Positions 37,355 through 57,800 of a stretch of 64,000 nucleotides of DNA are shown here, in pieces (positions within the stretch are counted from its first letter, which is position 1; every line of letters starts with the position of its first letter). The DNA lies in assembly GCF_021155765.1 (NCBI RefSeq), contig NC_060110.1:16204001-16268000 (forward strand). Reading direction: 5' to 3'. Source of the DNA: Diprion similis (Eukaryota > Arthropoda > Insecta > Hymenoptera > Diprionidae). The notes beneath the pieces are model-generated. The model saw nothing but the letters and a program-made list of their open reading frames with translations, searched no databases and had not been told where the DNA came from. Both the position numbers and the translations under genes were made by a program.

Positions 37355-40300
37355 TCAGTTCTTAGGGAACGATTTATCTTCCTCGGCAGTTCTGTGAAGT
37401 ATGAAGCCCTGTGTGATTTCCCCGTCGTAAGACTCAGGACCGTAATCATCTACGTTGATTTCTAACTGCTCGGAGTATCCGTCATCATATCCTACAGGTC
37501 CGTCGTTATATCCATATGGATCACCATTTTCATAGTAATACTTCGCGGTATCATAGTTTGCTGAATTCGGACTATCAGGATCTCCTACTGTGAAAGATTT
37601 CTAGAAAAGAGAATTAAACTGTAATAAGCCTACGTATTCGTGTTGAACTTCCACATCTATACATCACGATCCAAACTATTACCTTGTTGGTTTCCAAGGT
37701 GGGAGATGGAGTGATGCCTTGCTTTTCGCACTCGTACTGATCATACTCAATTTCGGCTACTTCGGAGATCAATGGCATTGGGTTGGAAGTTGTCATAATC
37801 TGCTGTCCATTCGTTAGCGTATCAATCCTAGATCGAGTGGTTTCCACGTTGTAAGAGATGCTAGGATCACCACCGTATTCTCTTTCATTATTCCTCACCT
37901 TGTTCCGTAGATACTGCGTAGGCTGAACACTATCTAACTGATGCCACCCTCCAACTTCTTGTACCTGTAGCTCAATGGGTGCAGGTAGATGCGAAGAATT
38001 TGCTAGAGGAATATGTAGCTCGACATGTGCATTTTTTTTATGTATCTGTTGGGATGAGACCGGTTGATTTTTCAAATCAATATCTTCTCCCTGGTTCTCA
38101 ACGTCCATTTCGTCTGAAATTTTTCTTACAGGTAGCTCGTGGGGTATTTTACCATATTTCAAAACCAGGTTCCAAGGAATTGGAGGCACATCGGGTTCAG
38201 AATTTTGCGTAAGGTATACAGGTTGAGGCTGCGAAGTAAGGTTCTTCGCATTGTAGTGAAAAATGTCAGATTGATCGATAGATGAGGTCGTCGACACGAT
38301 TAGAGGATAGCCAATTATTTGTAGCTGGTCGTTGACTCGTTCCAGAGGAAATCTCATGAGAGCATAGTAAGTTCTTTTTTTAGGTCTGAGAAGTTGCACC
38401 GCGTCCCACGGTGACGTGATATGGAGTTGATCTGCTACAGGGGCAAACAAGTCGAATGTCTTCGTAAGGTTCTTCTCTTTCGTTCGCACCCCAACGTCCA
38501 CTGACGAATTCTGAGAGGACGTGTGGACTATTGGAATCTTGTGGTCCGATTGATGAACCGTTTTGTAGTCCTGACGTGGCGCCGGAAGCTCCGGTGATTC
38601 TGTTTGATTCTCTGGGGGGAAATGTTCTAGTTCCATTTCCGTGGAGGGTTCTTGTATCGTTAAATTCCGTGCGAAATCCTTCGTCCCATTACGTGACAAA
38701 TCAACATCGAGTCCAGTATGATTACCAAATTGATTGCTTTTTACCAACGAAAGGTTACCAGGTCTGTCCCCAAAGGGAACAGTATCATTTATTTTCACAC
38801 CCGGTGCTTTCATGTTTTTTCCTGTTTCAACATTGTTTGTAGAATTTTGCAGTAACACTGATGAGTTTAATTGAGAACCAACCGTCGAAAGATTCTTGTT
38901 ACTGTAAATTTGCTCTTTTAATATATCGTCTGGACGGTCACCTGGACTTGGAAGGATTTCGTTACTTTTATTAGGCTGCGAAAAATGATTTATCGGATGA
39001 TCCTCCCTGGGATCTTTTCCGAAGTTCTTGTTTCGTGTTGCAAAGTCAACTGGGTTGCGTCGAATTGAGTCGTTCTTGATATTCAGTTGATGCGATTCTG
39101 ACAAATCAGTCCAAGGACCTTCTCCGTAATTGATTCTTGGGTGGCCTGTATTTTTTTTCGCCGGATGATTTGGTTTCTGTTGATCCACGGAAAATAATTG
39201 AGGAACATCTGTGGTCACGTTAGGATAGAAGTTATTCTGAAAATTATAGTGCGTTAGTTTCGAAAATTCCGGTTGATTCATACTACAAAATTGAGGGCAT
39301 CTGTTTTCAACAAATTCGACCCAGTCTAAAATATCTTTAATATTCATGAACATGACATGCGTGTGGATTTTTGTGTCAAGTGAATCGATTTTTCTACCTC
39401 AAGACGCGGTTTGGGTATTGGCATACTCGATGTCGTTCCTATATCTTTTTCATCTTCAATTTTCCTGAGCTCATCACCGTCGTGAAAATTTTGAGTTGTA
39501 GGAGGTTCAGATTTTTTATCCACAGGATCAGTTCCATTATCTGAATCTTTCGCGTGTTGTAAAGTTTGAGTTTCATTGAGAATTGGTACCTGTGGTGGAC
39601 ATAAACAAATTCCAAAAAATACTTGACTTCACATGGAATACCAGAGTCGGTTAATGCATAAAGACGTTGTCAAAAAGTGAATGTGAAGAAAACCGAAATC
39701 TCTATCGGCAAGTACGAACGTGCTGCAACAATTTGCAGGGCTTTCCGTGATTTTGTAAGCTTCCGGTATATTAACCTGTACTTCTTCCGTATTCACTGGA
39801 AATTCCAGCGAAGGTTTTCGGACAGAGCTATCGTTCTCAGTGTGGGGTTCAGTGGATTCAGGAATCTCATCGTTTTTAAGAAGCCATTTCTGAAAGGCTG
39901 GATTGCCGGAAGTTAATTTTCGTACTTCCCTCAACCAGATTTCAAATTTCCATCTTCCTAGGCTGTTTTTCACAGATTCTAGCCATTCCTTGAAGTACTG
40001 TAATATCACGTGATGTATTCCTATGCACGAGTATCGCTATCGGAGCAGTTTTATGATGGTCCGAAGCTATTACTGGATATTTACCTCATATTTAACGTTT
40101 TCCTCAGCATGTTTGGCCCATACTTTAATGGCATCTAATCCCGTTTTTAAACGGAGATAATCAAGCCACTCTGTCATTGAAGGAGTGATCGGTTGCTGTG
40201 GACGCAGATCTTTTTCTGCATCTGCATCATTTTTGATCACAGGCGATTTAATGTAAACCGGAACTTGATAAATTGGACCACTGTGTGGGGAAAACGTGTT

Positions 40301-42103
40301 TTTGGTGCAGTGACACCTACCATGGATGAACAGAAAATATAATTTTCACTAATATAAACCCTGAATTAAAAATATCATATTTAGTATCAATAAGCGAATT
40401 AATTATCTTACTTTGTCTGACTCGGAATGGAAGTTGACCTAGAGTTAACCTTTGATAAAGTTGGAGGAAAACTGGGATATAGTGCAGTTGTCGTCAAAGG
40501 TACCTCGAAATGCAAATATTATTTGTAAATACTGTGCTGGATAAATTTTTTTACCGCGTCTTGATTAAAAACTGAGAATATGGAAGGTGGAAAAGCCGTT
40601 CACCATAGTTGGGTACATAGTTGTAACTGGTTCGTCCATCTTCTGCCGCGTCATCTGTACTTTATCCTCTCCTTCTTCACCTTGTAGATTTGCATCCCTC
40701 ACAATCAACGCCAGTTCTTCCTCCGTAGTTGGATAAGTCGGTGGCTAAAATTTTTGGAATAGATTCACTGCTCTTGTCAAGTGTATCAACACTGAGCCAT
40801 ACCTGAGGAGTTGTCAACTGCCAGATATTGGTGACAGCAGTGAGTGCGTGAGGAATGAGTCGCGTAAAGGGTGCTGATGTCGTCTCGAAGAATGCGCGTC
40901 TTTCACGACAAACACGGGTTGTTTCACAATTTTCGGTACCATTCTCAAGTTTGCAGGAGTCCTGGATGATAACTGAGCACTCCTGATTCCTGGGGCAAAT
41001 CCAGCCTCGACAGCCTTGGCTAACTGGAACCTCATTCACTGGAAAAGAAAGAGAATGGAATGTTCACAATTTTATTGAGCGTTCGGTAGTTTTCTAGAGA
41101 TTCATATTCAAAGTAAAAACTGACCATTTGTGCTTGTACAGTCAGGTGTATGTTTGCAAGGATCAGAGGAGGGGCAGTTGTCGGGTGGTCTTCTCAGGAA
41201 GCATTCATATTCCGAAGGACATCCCAGACTTCTGCATCTGCCATGCCAGGCTTGAACATCTGTATGATGAAAATGAATGGAAGACGACTTTGCACAGAGT
41301 TATTATGCACTATGTACCTTTGTTCTTAGCGCAACTTCTGAGAAGCCTGCAAGGCGAATGTGGGCATTTGGATTCTCGCAAGATACACCGATGTCCAGGT
41401 GGGCAATGGAAATCGGCGCAGGAAGTTGGACCGTCGTAATATTCGCGCTCAGAAACGCAGCGTGCTACTTGCTGTGTACATCCTGCACAGATTTATACTT
41501 GGTTTGTATTAATTTATTTTGTGTATTTAATTAGTCCATGGAGAACAGGATATAATTACTCCGATCCCAATGGCATCGGCGAACTTTAACGAGGCACATG
41601 TAACCCTTGCTGCAGCGAACGGATTCACAAGTCATTGGTCCTTTCAGTGATTCTGAAAAAAAGCTCTGAATAACTCTGGGAATCCGTGCATTTCTCCAAT
41701 TTTTCTTGAATTACCTCTCGACGTTTTAGAACAGTAGTGCATAATGGGACACGGTGGATTTTTGCACCAAAATTTCCGACTCACGCAATTCTCCCCCTCG
41801 TTGCATTGCACGAACGCACAAGATTTCGAGAAGTTAGAATTTCCCTCTTCTGTTAGAAAAAATTATACTTTGTTGGAGTTGTCGTTTGAAAAATGTTGCA
41901 CTTGGACAAAACCAGCGCCTTTGCTATTTCAATGGATATCGTTATATCACAAAATTACTGAACGTTCGCTGAGGCCAATAACCCAACCAAATTATCACTT
42001 TCTTACCTCCCTTGACCTGATCGTTATTGGACGATCGAACGATATCGGCGGTAAACGCAAAGAGAAATATCGAGAGTCCGAGTACGAGGACATCTCGGTA
42101 CAT
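37355..42103 (-). CDS. Secreted protein with five six-cysteine modules and a long low-complexity tail, 13 exons; not recognised
   Basis: The exons are 42103-42007, 41849-41715, 41652-41560, 41482-41318, 41259-41125, 41038-40803, 40744-40604, 40503-40412, 40280-40085, 39997-39776, 39589-39398, 39236-37683 and 37600-37355, for 1,167 residues. All joins are GT/AG and phase-consistent. The ATG at 42103 starts a signal peptide (MYRDVLVLGLSIFLFAFTA). Five modules then follow at residues 43-72, 86-117, 130-159, 172-204 and 217-251, each C-x4-C-x5-C-x(6-8)-C-x(4-8)-C-x(5-6)-C. The first five introns are all phase 1. A Thr/Pro-rich linker comes next, then a Trp/Leu-rich segment (TEWLDYLRLKTG, FQKWLLKND) and about 600 residues rich in Asn, Pro, Ser and Gln with many N-glycosylation sequons, ending in an acidic Tyr/Gly/Asp tail. 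I see no catalytic motif and no membrane segment. An extracellular matrix or structural role is only a guess. The least certain join is that into exon 12: of the acceptors considered, 39236 was the one that kept the frame. Confidence 0.8.
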
Positions 42104-43402
42104 TGTGAACTCGCGGGGTAAACTGTCAGCTTTCAACTAACAACGAGAGAGGACATGAGTCTCCTTAGACGTACGCAGGGTGAAATCAGAGCTGCCACAC
42201 AGGAAGCTCGTAATGTCAACAGGTGGACGATATATATCCACAACATCACTGTGCTGGACAGCAAATCGACGGTTGGATGTAAACTATGCAATTCTTCTTA
42301 CGACAGTGGTCAAACAATCTCATTGTCGACGAGCAGTCGTTGACGTATGTGATTCACGTGCAAAGTCAATAAGTTATATAGATATACTCAATACAGTCGA
42401 TCATCAGAGGGTTAGTTTATTCATGAATTATTTTATTGTATATGTATACAGTGTATATTATACATAAACCTCATATCTAGGTACATGTACGTCAAACGTA
42501 GATGATATTTGTTGAAGCTTTTTTGAAAACAAATATACATGCATCTAGAAACATATAATTGGTACGCGTGACGTACGGGGTATATCATACCTAGATCTAC
42601 GTACAGAATATCGAAAACACAGCCAGTCGAATTAATCCTTTGGCACCTTAACTTTTATCCGATTAATTTATAGTTATTCTAAAGTGCTTAGTTATGGTAT
42701 AAGCAGAAGTTTACTGCTGCTGCGAATACTGTACAAATTCCAACCGTGAATAGGCGGTTGATAACAATTAAATACATTTTTGTGTCACACTTATACACGG
42801 AAAAAGACGGAACATTTTTTTGACGTGTCAAAAATAAAATAATTAATGGTTACGAAAAATAAATATAATACCGAAAATCCATATTTAAAAATATAATGGC
42901 TTATCTCAAACGACGATGCGCGTTTCACTTCAGGTTATTAAAAAATAGACTCTGAACAAAGCCTTCGATTTTCTGTGCGATGGCCAAGATCTGGATGAAG
43001 AAATCTGTTAGAAAAACGGGATATCAGTTCGGTTAATCTCTTGTCGATCTGTGCCAAACAGCCGTAGCTCATCTCTGGCAGAGTTTTTATATAATGTCAA
43101 TCGTCGACAATGTCGGCAAAGTCCCAGATTTAAGAAAAACGTATTTTAATGTTATGTGATACGAAGAGTGGAAGAGAATGTACGAATCATTTAATTCCGT
43201 TGGACATGATATTAACTAAAGGAAGTCCAAGTATCAATCGATCTGCAGTTCTGTATCAGTTCTTAACTGATTCTTCAATCAACGAATGGGAAAGGAACAG
43301 CTGTTCGTGATCTAGCAGTGACATATTGCCATAATAATTAAAGGCCAAGGTTTCGTAAATTGGTAAATACACGACATGCTTCCAAATTCGCGTCTAGTGA
43401 AA
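42104..43402. other. Spacer between the Cys-module and GH9 genes
   Basis: No exon is visible. It should hold the promoter of the Cys-module gene and the 3' UTR of the GH9 gene. Several TATATA-like words occur (for example near 42376-42381), but none has a clear initiator at the right distance. Confidence 0.5.
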
Positions 43403-50807
<7,405 letters not shown>

Positions 50808-51356
50808 CCTCCTCTTGTAGTTTTTCCTAGTCTTTCGGAGTATCTTCTCGACACTTTTCTCTCACTTTCGGGTTGCCTTTAGCTAAGCCTCCATTTGCCA
50901 CCTTCAACCGATTCACCACCCCGTTTTGAGTACATAACACACCAGTCACACTCCTCGCAGCAATGTACTTGCAATGTTCAAAATTAAATAACTAACGGAA
51001 AATAAGTCTAAGATCAACACACGACGGATGTGATATCTTGAGATTCGTTTTACTTTATGTTTCACCCGTGACACAGCTGTTGTTATCAAATTAAGGTTGA
51101 TGAAATTGGGATAAAACCCAACTCACCGATCAGTCCTTGTATAAGATGACAAACCGAACAAAATTCTATGAATTTGCATTAAACTTTAAATTGAAAGATG
51201 ATCTGTTAAGCCGGTTGATCACGAGTACCCGAAATTTTTCGGCTTACCATTTCACTTAATAAACGTATGATTGAGCACGTGAACACTTACGTACACTTCT
51301 TATCCAGGTATTTCGTTCACTAATTTGAATTACTTCTCAACAGTTGTAAGAAATAT

Positions 51357-51581
51357 TTAAGTTTTTGTTACTTTCAGGATTGGTTTCACGTTCCAACGTC
51401 CATCGGCATGTCCACCACCAATACTCCCAACTACCGGACTTCTGTTGACGCACTGTCTGACGCCAAAGACGACTGAAGACTGACTGACTGACTGACTGAC
51501 TGACCAACTCTGTCGGACTAGTGTAAGTGAAAGAAGGAGCGCCGCTGCTGTCAATAGCTCGCAACTCGCTCTTCGTCTCAT
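51357..51581 (-). other. Upstream open frame in the probable GH9 leader (74 codons)
   Basis: A true ATG at 51581 opens 74 codons starting MRRRASCELLTAAALLLSLTL, which resembles a signal peptide; the rest has no family motif. It lies between the probable GH9 promoter and the GH9 ATG on the same strand. Part of it is the translated (TGAC)n repeat. It could be an upstream frame in the GH9 leader, a tiny secreted peptide or chance. Splicing its in-frame donor (CTGAAA|GTAACA) to a plausible acceptor near 50826 does not put the GH9 start in frame. Confidence 0.2.
51478..51504. repeat. (TGAC)n microsatellite
   Basis: About 6.7 uninterrupted copies of a four-base unit (TGAC/GTCA). It probably lies in the 5' leader or first intron of the GH9 gene. 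Confidence 0.9.
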
Positions 51582-51730
51582 TATCAGAGAATTTGAGCCC
51601 TCAGCAGCAGTGGTAGTGACTTGGATTAATTCGTTTCATTAAACGTTGCTTCGTGTGTGAAGCGATTATCAGAAAGTACAATTTACAGAGATGCAAAAAA
51701 CAAGTCTGTTGTTCATGAATAACTATGACC

Positions 51731-51766
51731 AGCTGACAAATGTGGAATCAGTGTTTAGTATTTATA
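51731..51766 (-). promoter_or_regulatory. TATA box and initiator, probable core promoter of the GH9 gene
   Basis: On the minus strand TATAAATA (51766-51759) is followed about 31 nt later by TTGTCAGCT (51739-51731), an initiator-like match. The orientation and the lack of any other minus-strand gene before the GH9 start at 50807 suggest that it drives the cellulase. That leaves a leader of up to about 930 nt before the ATG, or a spliced one. Confidence 0.5.
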
Positions 51767-52646
51767 CACTAATATCCGGTTCTTCCTTTTTTTAAAACAC
51801 CTTGCAACTTCGAACATTTTTGCAATATCAATCTGACTTTTATGATAAAAATTTAATGCTCTTATTAAAGATGATCTGAATATGAGTGACTGGTACTTGC
51901 TGGTTGAAATATTTCCACGTGAATTATAAGTAGATTAAAAAAGTTTTTATTCTTGTTTCAAGATGAAAACGACTGGTAATTATACCGTTCAAGATAATAA
52001 GTGTGGAGAACTTTCTGCAAAAAGCAGCAAGAAATGCATAGCTTCCAGCTAATTATAAGAGAAAGAACTGAATTTACGTAATGCAACAATTAGAGTTAAA
52101 AAGCTAGTACGTAGCCCGTTTTGAAGGGGATTGAGCCTGACTCAAGTAGCTAGCCGTTAGCTCTGTACCCTTTAGAATGCAACTTTCTCTTGAGGCGGCA
52201 TTACATCTGCAGCGATCTGTATATCCAAGTTTAAATACCACAAGTGCGCAGAATCCAAAGAATCAACTGTCAGTGATTTGACCCAGGTTTTCTCCAATCG
52301 AAGAAAGGCATAGTGATGGTAATTATGGTGAGAGCTGATGGATCGAGTAGTCACGATTTGATACTACGGCCAAGAAGAACGGCATCTAAAATCCCGTTAA
52401 TCTAGTTTCTCGTCGTTTTTTTTATTGTTAATAGACATGTTGAGAAACAGAATTCATATAGGATATATATACACGTAGGTATAAATATATATTTTTATGA
52501 AAAAATATGTGTTTGTACATAGTTGTAGCGATAGGTACACCAGATTCCAATATCATGTGATGTGTAAGTGCGATAAGGAAGAAACAGGCGAAGGTGCTTC
52601 GATCACTTGCTCAGCGACGCATATAAAAAACTAACCTTTTAAGACT

Positions 52647-52652
52647 TTTATT
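52647..52652 (-). terminator. AATAAA poly(A) signal of the CRAL-TRIO gene
   Basis: TTTATT on the plus strand is AATAAA on the gene's strand, about 80 nt downstream of the stop codon at 52731. Distance and strand are right for a poly(A) signal. Confidence 0.6.
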
Positions 52653-52730
52653 TGCAACAAAATAGAGAAGAGGAGAGGATTCGTGAAACGGATAGATTAG
52701 AGAAAGTTAAAGGAGGAGTTAGGAGTGACA

Positions 52731-54859
52731 CTAGTCGATGACAAGTTGGCGAAATGAGCCGTCCAACCCGAAGAGGTCATCCTGTGTCTTTGGTTTACCG
52801 GGGCGTAGAGCCTCGTTTGTCTTAATGGCTTCTTGGGCAGCGAACCACGGTCCATAATCTTCCAGTTTCTTGATCCAAGCCTCTGAAAAAACCATCAACA
52901 GTCATAAGAAATTGAGGCCGATTAACGGTTTGCTGCGGTTTTAAGTAGTTGAGAAAAAAATTTGGCATGGAAAAAGTTCCGCTATAATAGCGTTTTAACT
53001 CTGAGCTATGCAAACAGCTATTGATAGCGATATTAATAAGCTTGATAGTTTAATTGGTAACGAAAAAGCTACCGAAATATTTAACGCGGTATTCATTAAA
53101 CTTTGACCACAAGTCCCGTAACCCGATTGATTTCTGTCGGGCTTTTAAGTCCTATTTTCTTGTTATAAATCAAGTTTTTCGCGAGAAACTTGACGCCGTA
53201 GAGATGAATTTGAAATACCGTGGATGGGCTGAATGGGTCCTGCGTCGCCTCCGTATTCCGAGGGCAGAATTTCTTTGGGCACGTGATCGTAGAGAGTTTT
53301 AAAATTGCTGTGGACGAATATCCTATTCCGGATTTTCTCCTTCAGGAATGGTTTGACAAAATTTACTATCGTGTCTACCAACGGACTGATGTTAACCACG
53401 TGAATTTCCTTCAGCTTTACAGGGTAAGCTTCCTGTACGCATGTAAGGAATTTTTTCAGAATTGCAGGTGTGAATTTTGCAAAGTGCGTCGGCGTTGCGA
53501 CGGTAGCGTCCAAAATGTAGACGTCACCAGCAACACCGATGAGTTCTTCCGCAAGACGAATGTCGCCTATCATGAGCACCAATTTCATCATCTCAGCTAC
53601 GTTTGGCGTTGCGATTTCCTTTTCGGCTCCTCTCATCACGATGACGCGACGGCCATTTTTAGTCAACCCTGGTAGCGGAGGAGTTTGACTGTGAAAAAAT
53701 AATTTATTTTTATTCAGCTGAACTTTATTTGAGAACTGCAGTTTACCCCATTTGCGGAAAAAACTAATTGCTGCGCAAACCAGACTGTTTAATGGCCTGT
53801 TACCTAAGCGTCGTTTGGTATTTCCAAGATTTGATAGTGCTTCCTGAGCAAGGAAGGGAGGGGGAGCTATTTGTGCCAAGACGAGGCTTAAGAGCGACTC
53901 TTGAAACTGTAGATTACTGTTAGAATAATTCCAAATATCTTTGATCAAGATTTGAAAAGTAATATACGTTATTATCTATTGGGTATTGATGGTAACTTTC
54001 CACGTGACCATGGTGTACAAATGACTAGGAGATCTAAACGGATCGACATTGACCTTCAAGGGTTCTCAGGTGATAGTATTTACTCTGGCTTTTAACAGAC
54101 GAGTGGCGCCTTCAGTTTCTAATGACATCGGGGATTGTAAGTGTCTTTAAATAAGTTACAGTAGCCGAATGTAGGATTGTTAGGTAGTAGCCTCCGGTTA
54201 TCAAATCATTATAGCTAACCTCAAGTTACTTTAGAGTGAAAGTGTTATGTCCGGAGATTGGCATCTATAAATTATACTCTCTTAGAAATGATGCGTGCGC
54301 TGGCCTTACGCCACTTTTGGGTCTGGCTTGTTGTTATGTAAGCTTTCAAATTTATCATGCACATTGGCTAATCAAGGATTAGAAATTAGTTATCATACCG
54401 CATGACGGTACGTGAATTATAGCTTACATAGTACTCGTGATCTCCCTCATTTCCGCCCTGGTGATATCTCTTTGGGAAAAAAACTCAGGTACAATTGAAC
54501 GCATCGTGAAGTACATGTCCAGTTTTCTTTTACACTTCTCAAGTGAGAATTTGCAGCCCCGCAAAAAAGTCATTAGTCTCAAGTCATCTGTATAAAATAA
54601 ATCAATCAAATACAATTACACGTTAATTACTTCCGTGCGATCTTAGGAATAATAATGCAAATAATAAATTGAATTGAAAAATTGTTGTACAATTTCGGCA
54701 AATAAGGAATCAATTGTTACCATCGAAAGCAGGTAAGTGAGGCTGTTTAACCAGCCATTCTTTTATCAGCTTTAAATCTCCTTGGCGCGTCGTCGGGTCT
54801 TCGTTCAATTCGACCCGGATCTGCTTCGACATCTCTTCTGTCGGCTGTATCAACAACAT
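52731..54859 (-). CDS. CRAL-TRIO domain lipid-transfer protein (alpha-tocopherol transfer protein-like), 4 coding exons
   Basis: The exons are 54859-54721, 54587-54428, 53688-53219 and 52882-52731, giving 306 residues, the usual size for insect members. Joins are GT/AG with phases 1, 2 and 1. Residues about 1-95 form the CRAL-TRIO N-terminal helical part, with DDLRLMTFLRGCKFSLEKCK. The SEC14-like lipid-binding domain follows (about 105-255), with VYILDATVATPTHFAKFTP, VVNISPLVDTIVNFVKPFL and the end block LPSEYGGDAG. The last exon has the usual family tail (LRPGKPK, then a FGLDGSFRQLVID end). Such proteins carry a hydrophobic ligand such as tocopherol, retinoid or phosphoinositide in the cytosol; no signal peptide is present. 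The ATG directly follows a splice acceptor, so a leader exon lies upstream. The ligand is unknown. Confidence 0.94.
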
Positions 54860-57800
54860 CTGAAACATAATATTTTGATTTTCATTCATGTAACGTTTAC
54901 GAGTGGTGCGATATTATTATTATAGACTTATTCAGGTTTGAACCAGGGTCCAAGGTGAATAAGCTAGTAAGCAACAATGATACGTTCCTAAGAACTAAAA
55001 TAGCAGAATAGACCAACATATTACGATATTTGATTACATACGTTGTCTGAAGAGGAAATTTTTGAATTTCGACGATGATCAATTTTGAAAATAAAAAACA
55101 ATGGAAACAGTGTTCATATAATGAATCTCTATAATTAAGTTGTCATGTGAGTAGATATGTTAAGATTCGTCCAATTATATTATTAGATATCATTTATACT
55201 CTCAAGTACTAATCTATAAGTATAAGTGAAAATGTAAAGGGAATATTTTGTAACGATTCAGATGAACGAATGCATGGCGGTAACAGAGATCTGGATGTTT
55301 TAATTGGCACATCACCACGTCACGTTTATACCAGGTAACCTTACCATCTCCCGACGAGACAATGCGTCCACGCAGCAGTCAGTATAGATTAGTTACCGAG
55401 TATTCGACACAGTAAGTTCCGTAGTTGCGAGATAGTAATGGCACACCGCGATATTTCGAAGAGAATGGCATAATGTTACAATTTTATTCACTCGTGCTGG
55501 ACAGTGAATGAATTCAACTGTACCGTGGAGTTCTTCCGCATCGGTCGAAAGTGTGGCAGCACTTTTCGATCACGCGACTTCTCCATTTTGTGCTCATATG
55601 TGTGTTACGGAATTTTTTCCATCTCCGTTCATCATAAAAATGCACCGTTCTTGTATAATTTACAGATGTGCCAGGCATACCGGTTTTCCAGTGTTTCCAT
55701 ATCTTATTGAGCAAAAAGTGTACTTCCTTAGTAAAAAACGTTCACACGTGGAGCGCCGCAGTGTCATTGAGATGTGACGACACAGTAGAATTAGTAATTT
55801 GATGCAATAACTGAGAATTACAATTGCATACTGCCATGTGCTGCTTTTTCCCTCCTTTTCCTTAGCCTTTGGCCTGGCCAAAATTCAGCTCAGGCTGTCT
55901 CGAATGAAAGCATGGATTCTTGGCCCTCCGTCAAGTGTGGCGAAAGCCCGGAGGGATATTGCATTACTGCTACTCAGGTAACTCGATTTGCGTTTCGCGA
56001 AGAGCCACAGGTGCCGCAGTTTGTTACGTCACGTTTCCACGCGAGGATAATACTGGCAGCACGACATCCACTCGCTCGCTAAGGAGTCTTACATTTCTAG
56101 TTTTTTTCACTTGTGACGAAATTTTATATGTGCTTAGGTACCATTAAAATTCATAAAATGTTACGACAATACTTGGACAGATAATACGATGTCTGTGCTG
56201 TATACTCAACATTTACGTAATACTCAGACACATAACATTAATGCCCGACAGTAGGAATTGTCTGACTACGAAAAGTATATCTATGTCACCGCTACTTTTA
56301 TTACGTACCTACCTCGGTTGGCAGGTCTGCAACACGTTAGCAAAATTATGCCTGCTACTTGTTTTCGATGCAAGTCGACAACTTTTTGACCTTGTTAAAC
56401 TCGTGTGATCGCTCTATCGCTATCAACAAGTTACCAAATGTCACGATCATTGAGGTCTTAACCGGTTTTATCACGCCTACGTGCGAATTGAGAGATGAAT
56501 ATTTAAAATGTTTTTCATCGTAGCGTGGTTTCGATATTCAGAGAAAATTCTTGAAATCAATGGCACGATCTTTATCAGCATGAAATTCAGTTATTCAGTA
56601 ATACAGAGAATAATGAAACAACAATAAGCCTTGTGGCTGGTTATTTATCAAATCATAATTCGACAATCGAGGTTTTTTTTCTCTCCAAGAGAACATTATT
56701 ATCCTTTCTATTTGCACAGTGAGAGTCGGGTATATAGTCTGACGCGGTATGACCAGAGTGAAAGCTATTCTAACGTAACACGTAACGAAGATGCAAGAAA
56801 AACCGTACTTTTCGGAGTCGAGAAATAAACGTAAGATTAGTTTTGCATTCAATCGTATTCTTGAGCCATTCACTTTCTCAGTCTGGATATTTTCTTGCCA
56901 AATACATGTATAACGTACATAACACAATACAGTGAAACCACATAAAATTCATTTAATAAGAAACGAATGTTGAACGTCGTCCAGCTTCGTCATCACGACT
57001 TTCTCTCTGCTGCATTGCGCTAGAAGCAGAGTCGAGAGACTCATCGTTGAGATCGACATTGCAATCATATTTTGCTAACAATAAGATTTTCAAACGGTCT
57101 TGTGCCTGGTTACGCTGTCTACGGAAGACGGTAAACGTGACTGAACTACCATGATGGAAAGCAAAAACGGAAAACGTTTGATGGACACTGCGATGAAATT
57201 TCAACTCGGGACCCAACGTAACAAAGAGAAAAGGCAGATAGTCAAGGACACGAGATTTCAGATTTTGATCTTCATCCCGAAAGGCTTATTTTAAGCGAAG
57301 CTCAGAGAGTCATATTAAACGTTACGAATTTAACTACATTATAAGAACTGTTAACCGAATGGTGTACACCCAGCATGGAAGAAACGTTTCTTCGGTTACG
57401 TGAAGGTGAACGGAATAAGCGGGTATATTATGAAACACGTATTTACGGTCTTTAAATTCACGTTTGCATTCAAGTATACACGAAAGAAGGTTTTGACAAA
57501 GATTTCGCATTCGTTCCAATGTCTCAACTCGGAACTGGATACACTCACGCACCATTCCACGGGAAAAGTGATCACCCACGCAGAATTTCGACCAGGTTTT
57601 TCGATTGACTCTCACGTCGAATCGAAAGATCGGTTTTTCTTACCTTGAATGCAGTGACTGTCCTTTCGTACCGTATAGTGACAGAACAGTCAGTGAACTA
57701 GACACAACTCGGCTCGCTGAAACGAGTTTGTTACCGACGAATGAACGGACCGTTGAAATCGCGTGGAGAAACGCGGGAAGATGATGGCGCGGTGTGCGCA

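Noticed and set aside
53220-53675. 151-codon plus-strand frame
   Set aside because: It lies antisense to the main CRAL-TRIO exon and has no family features of its own.
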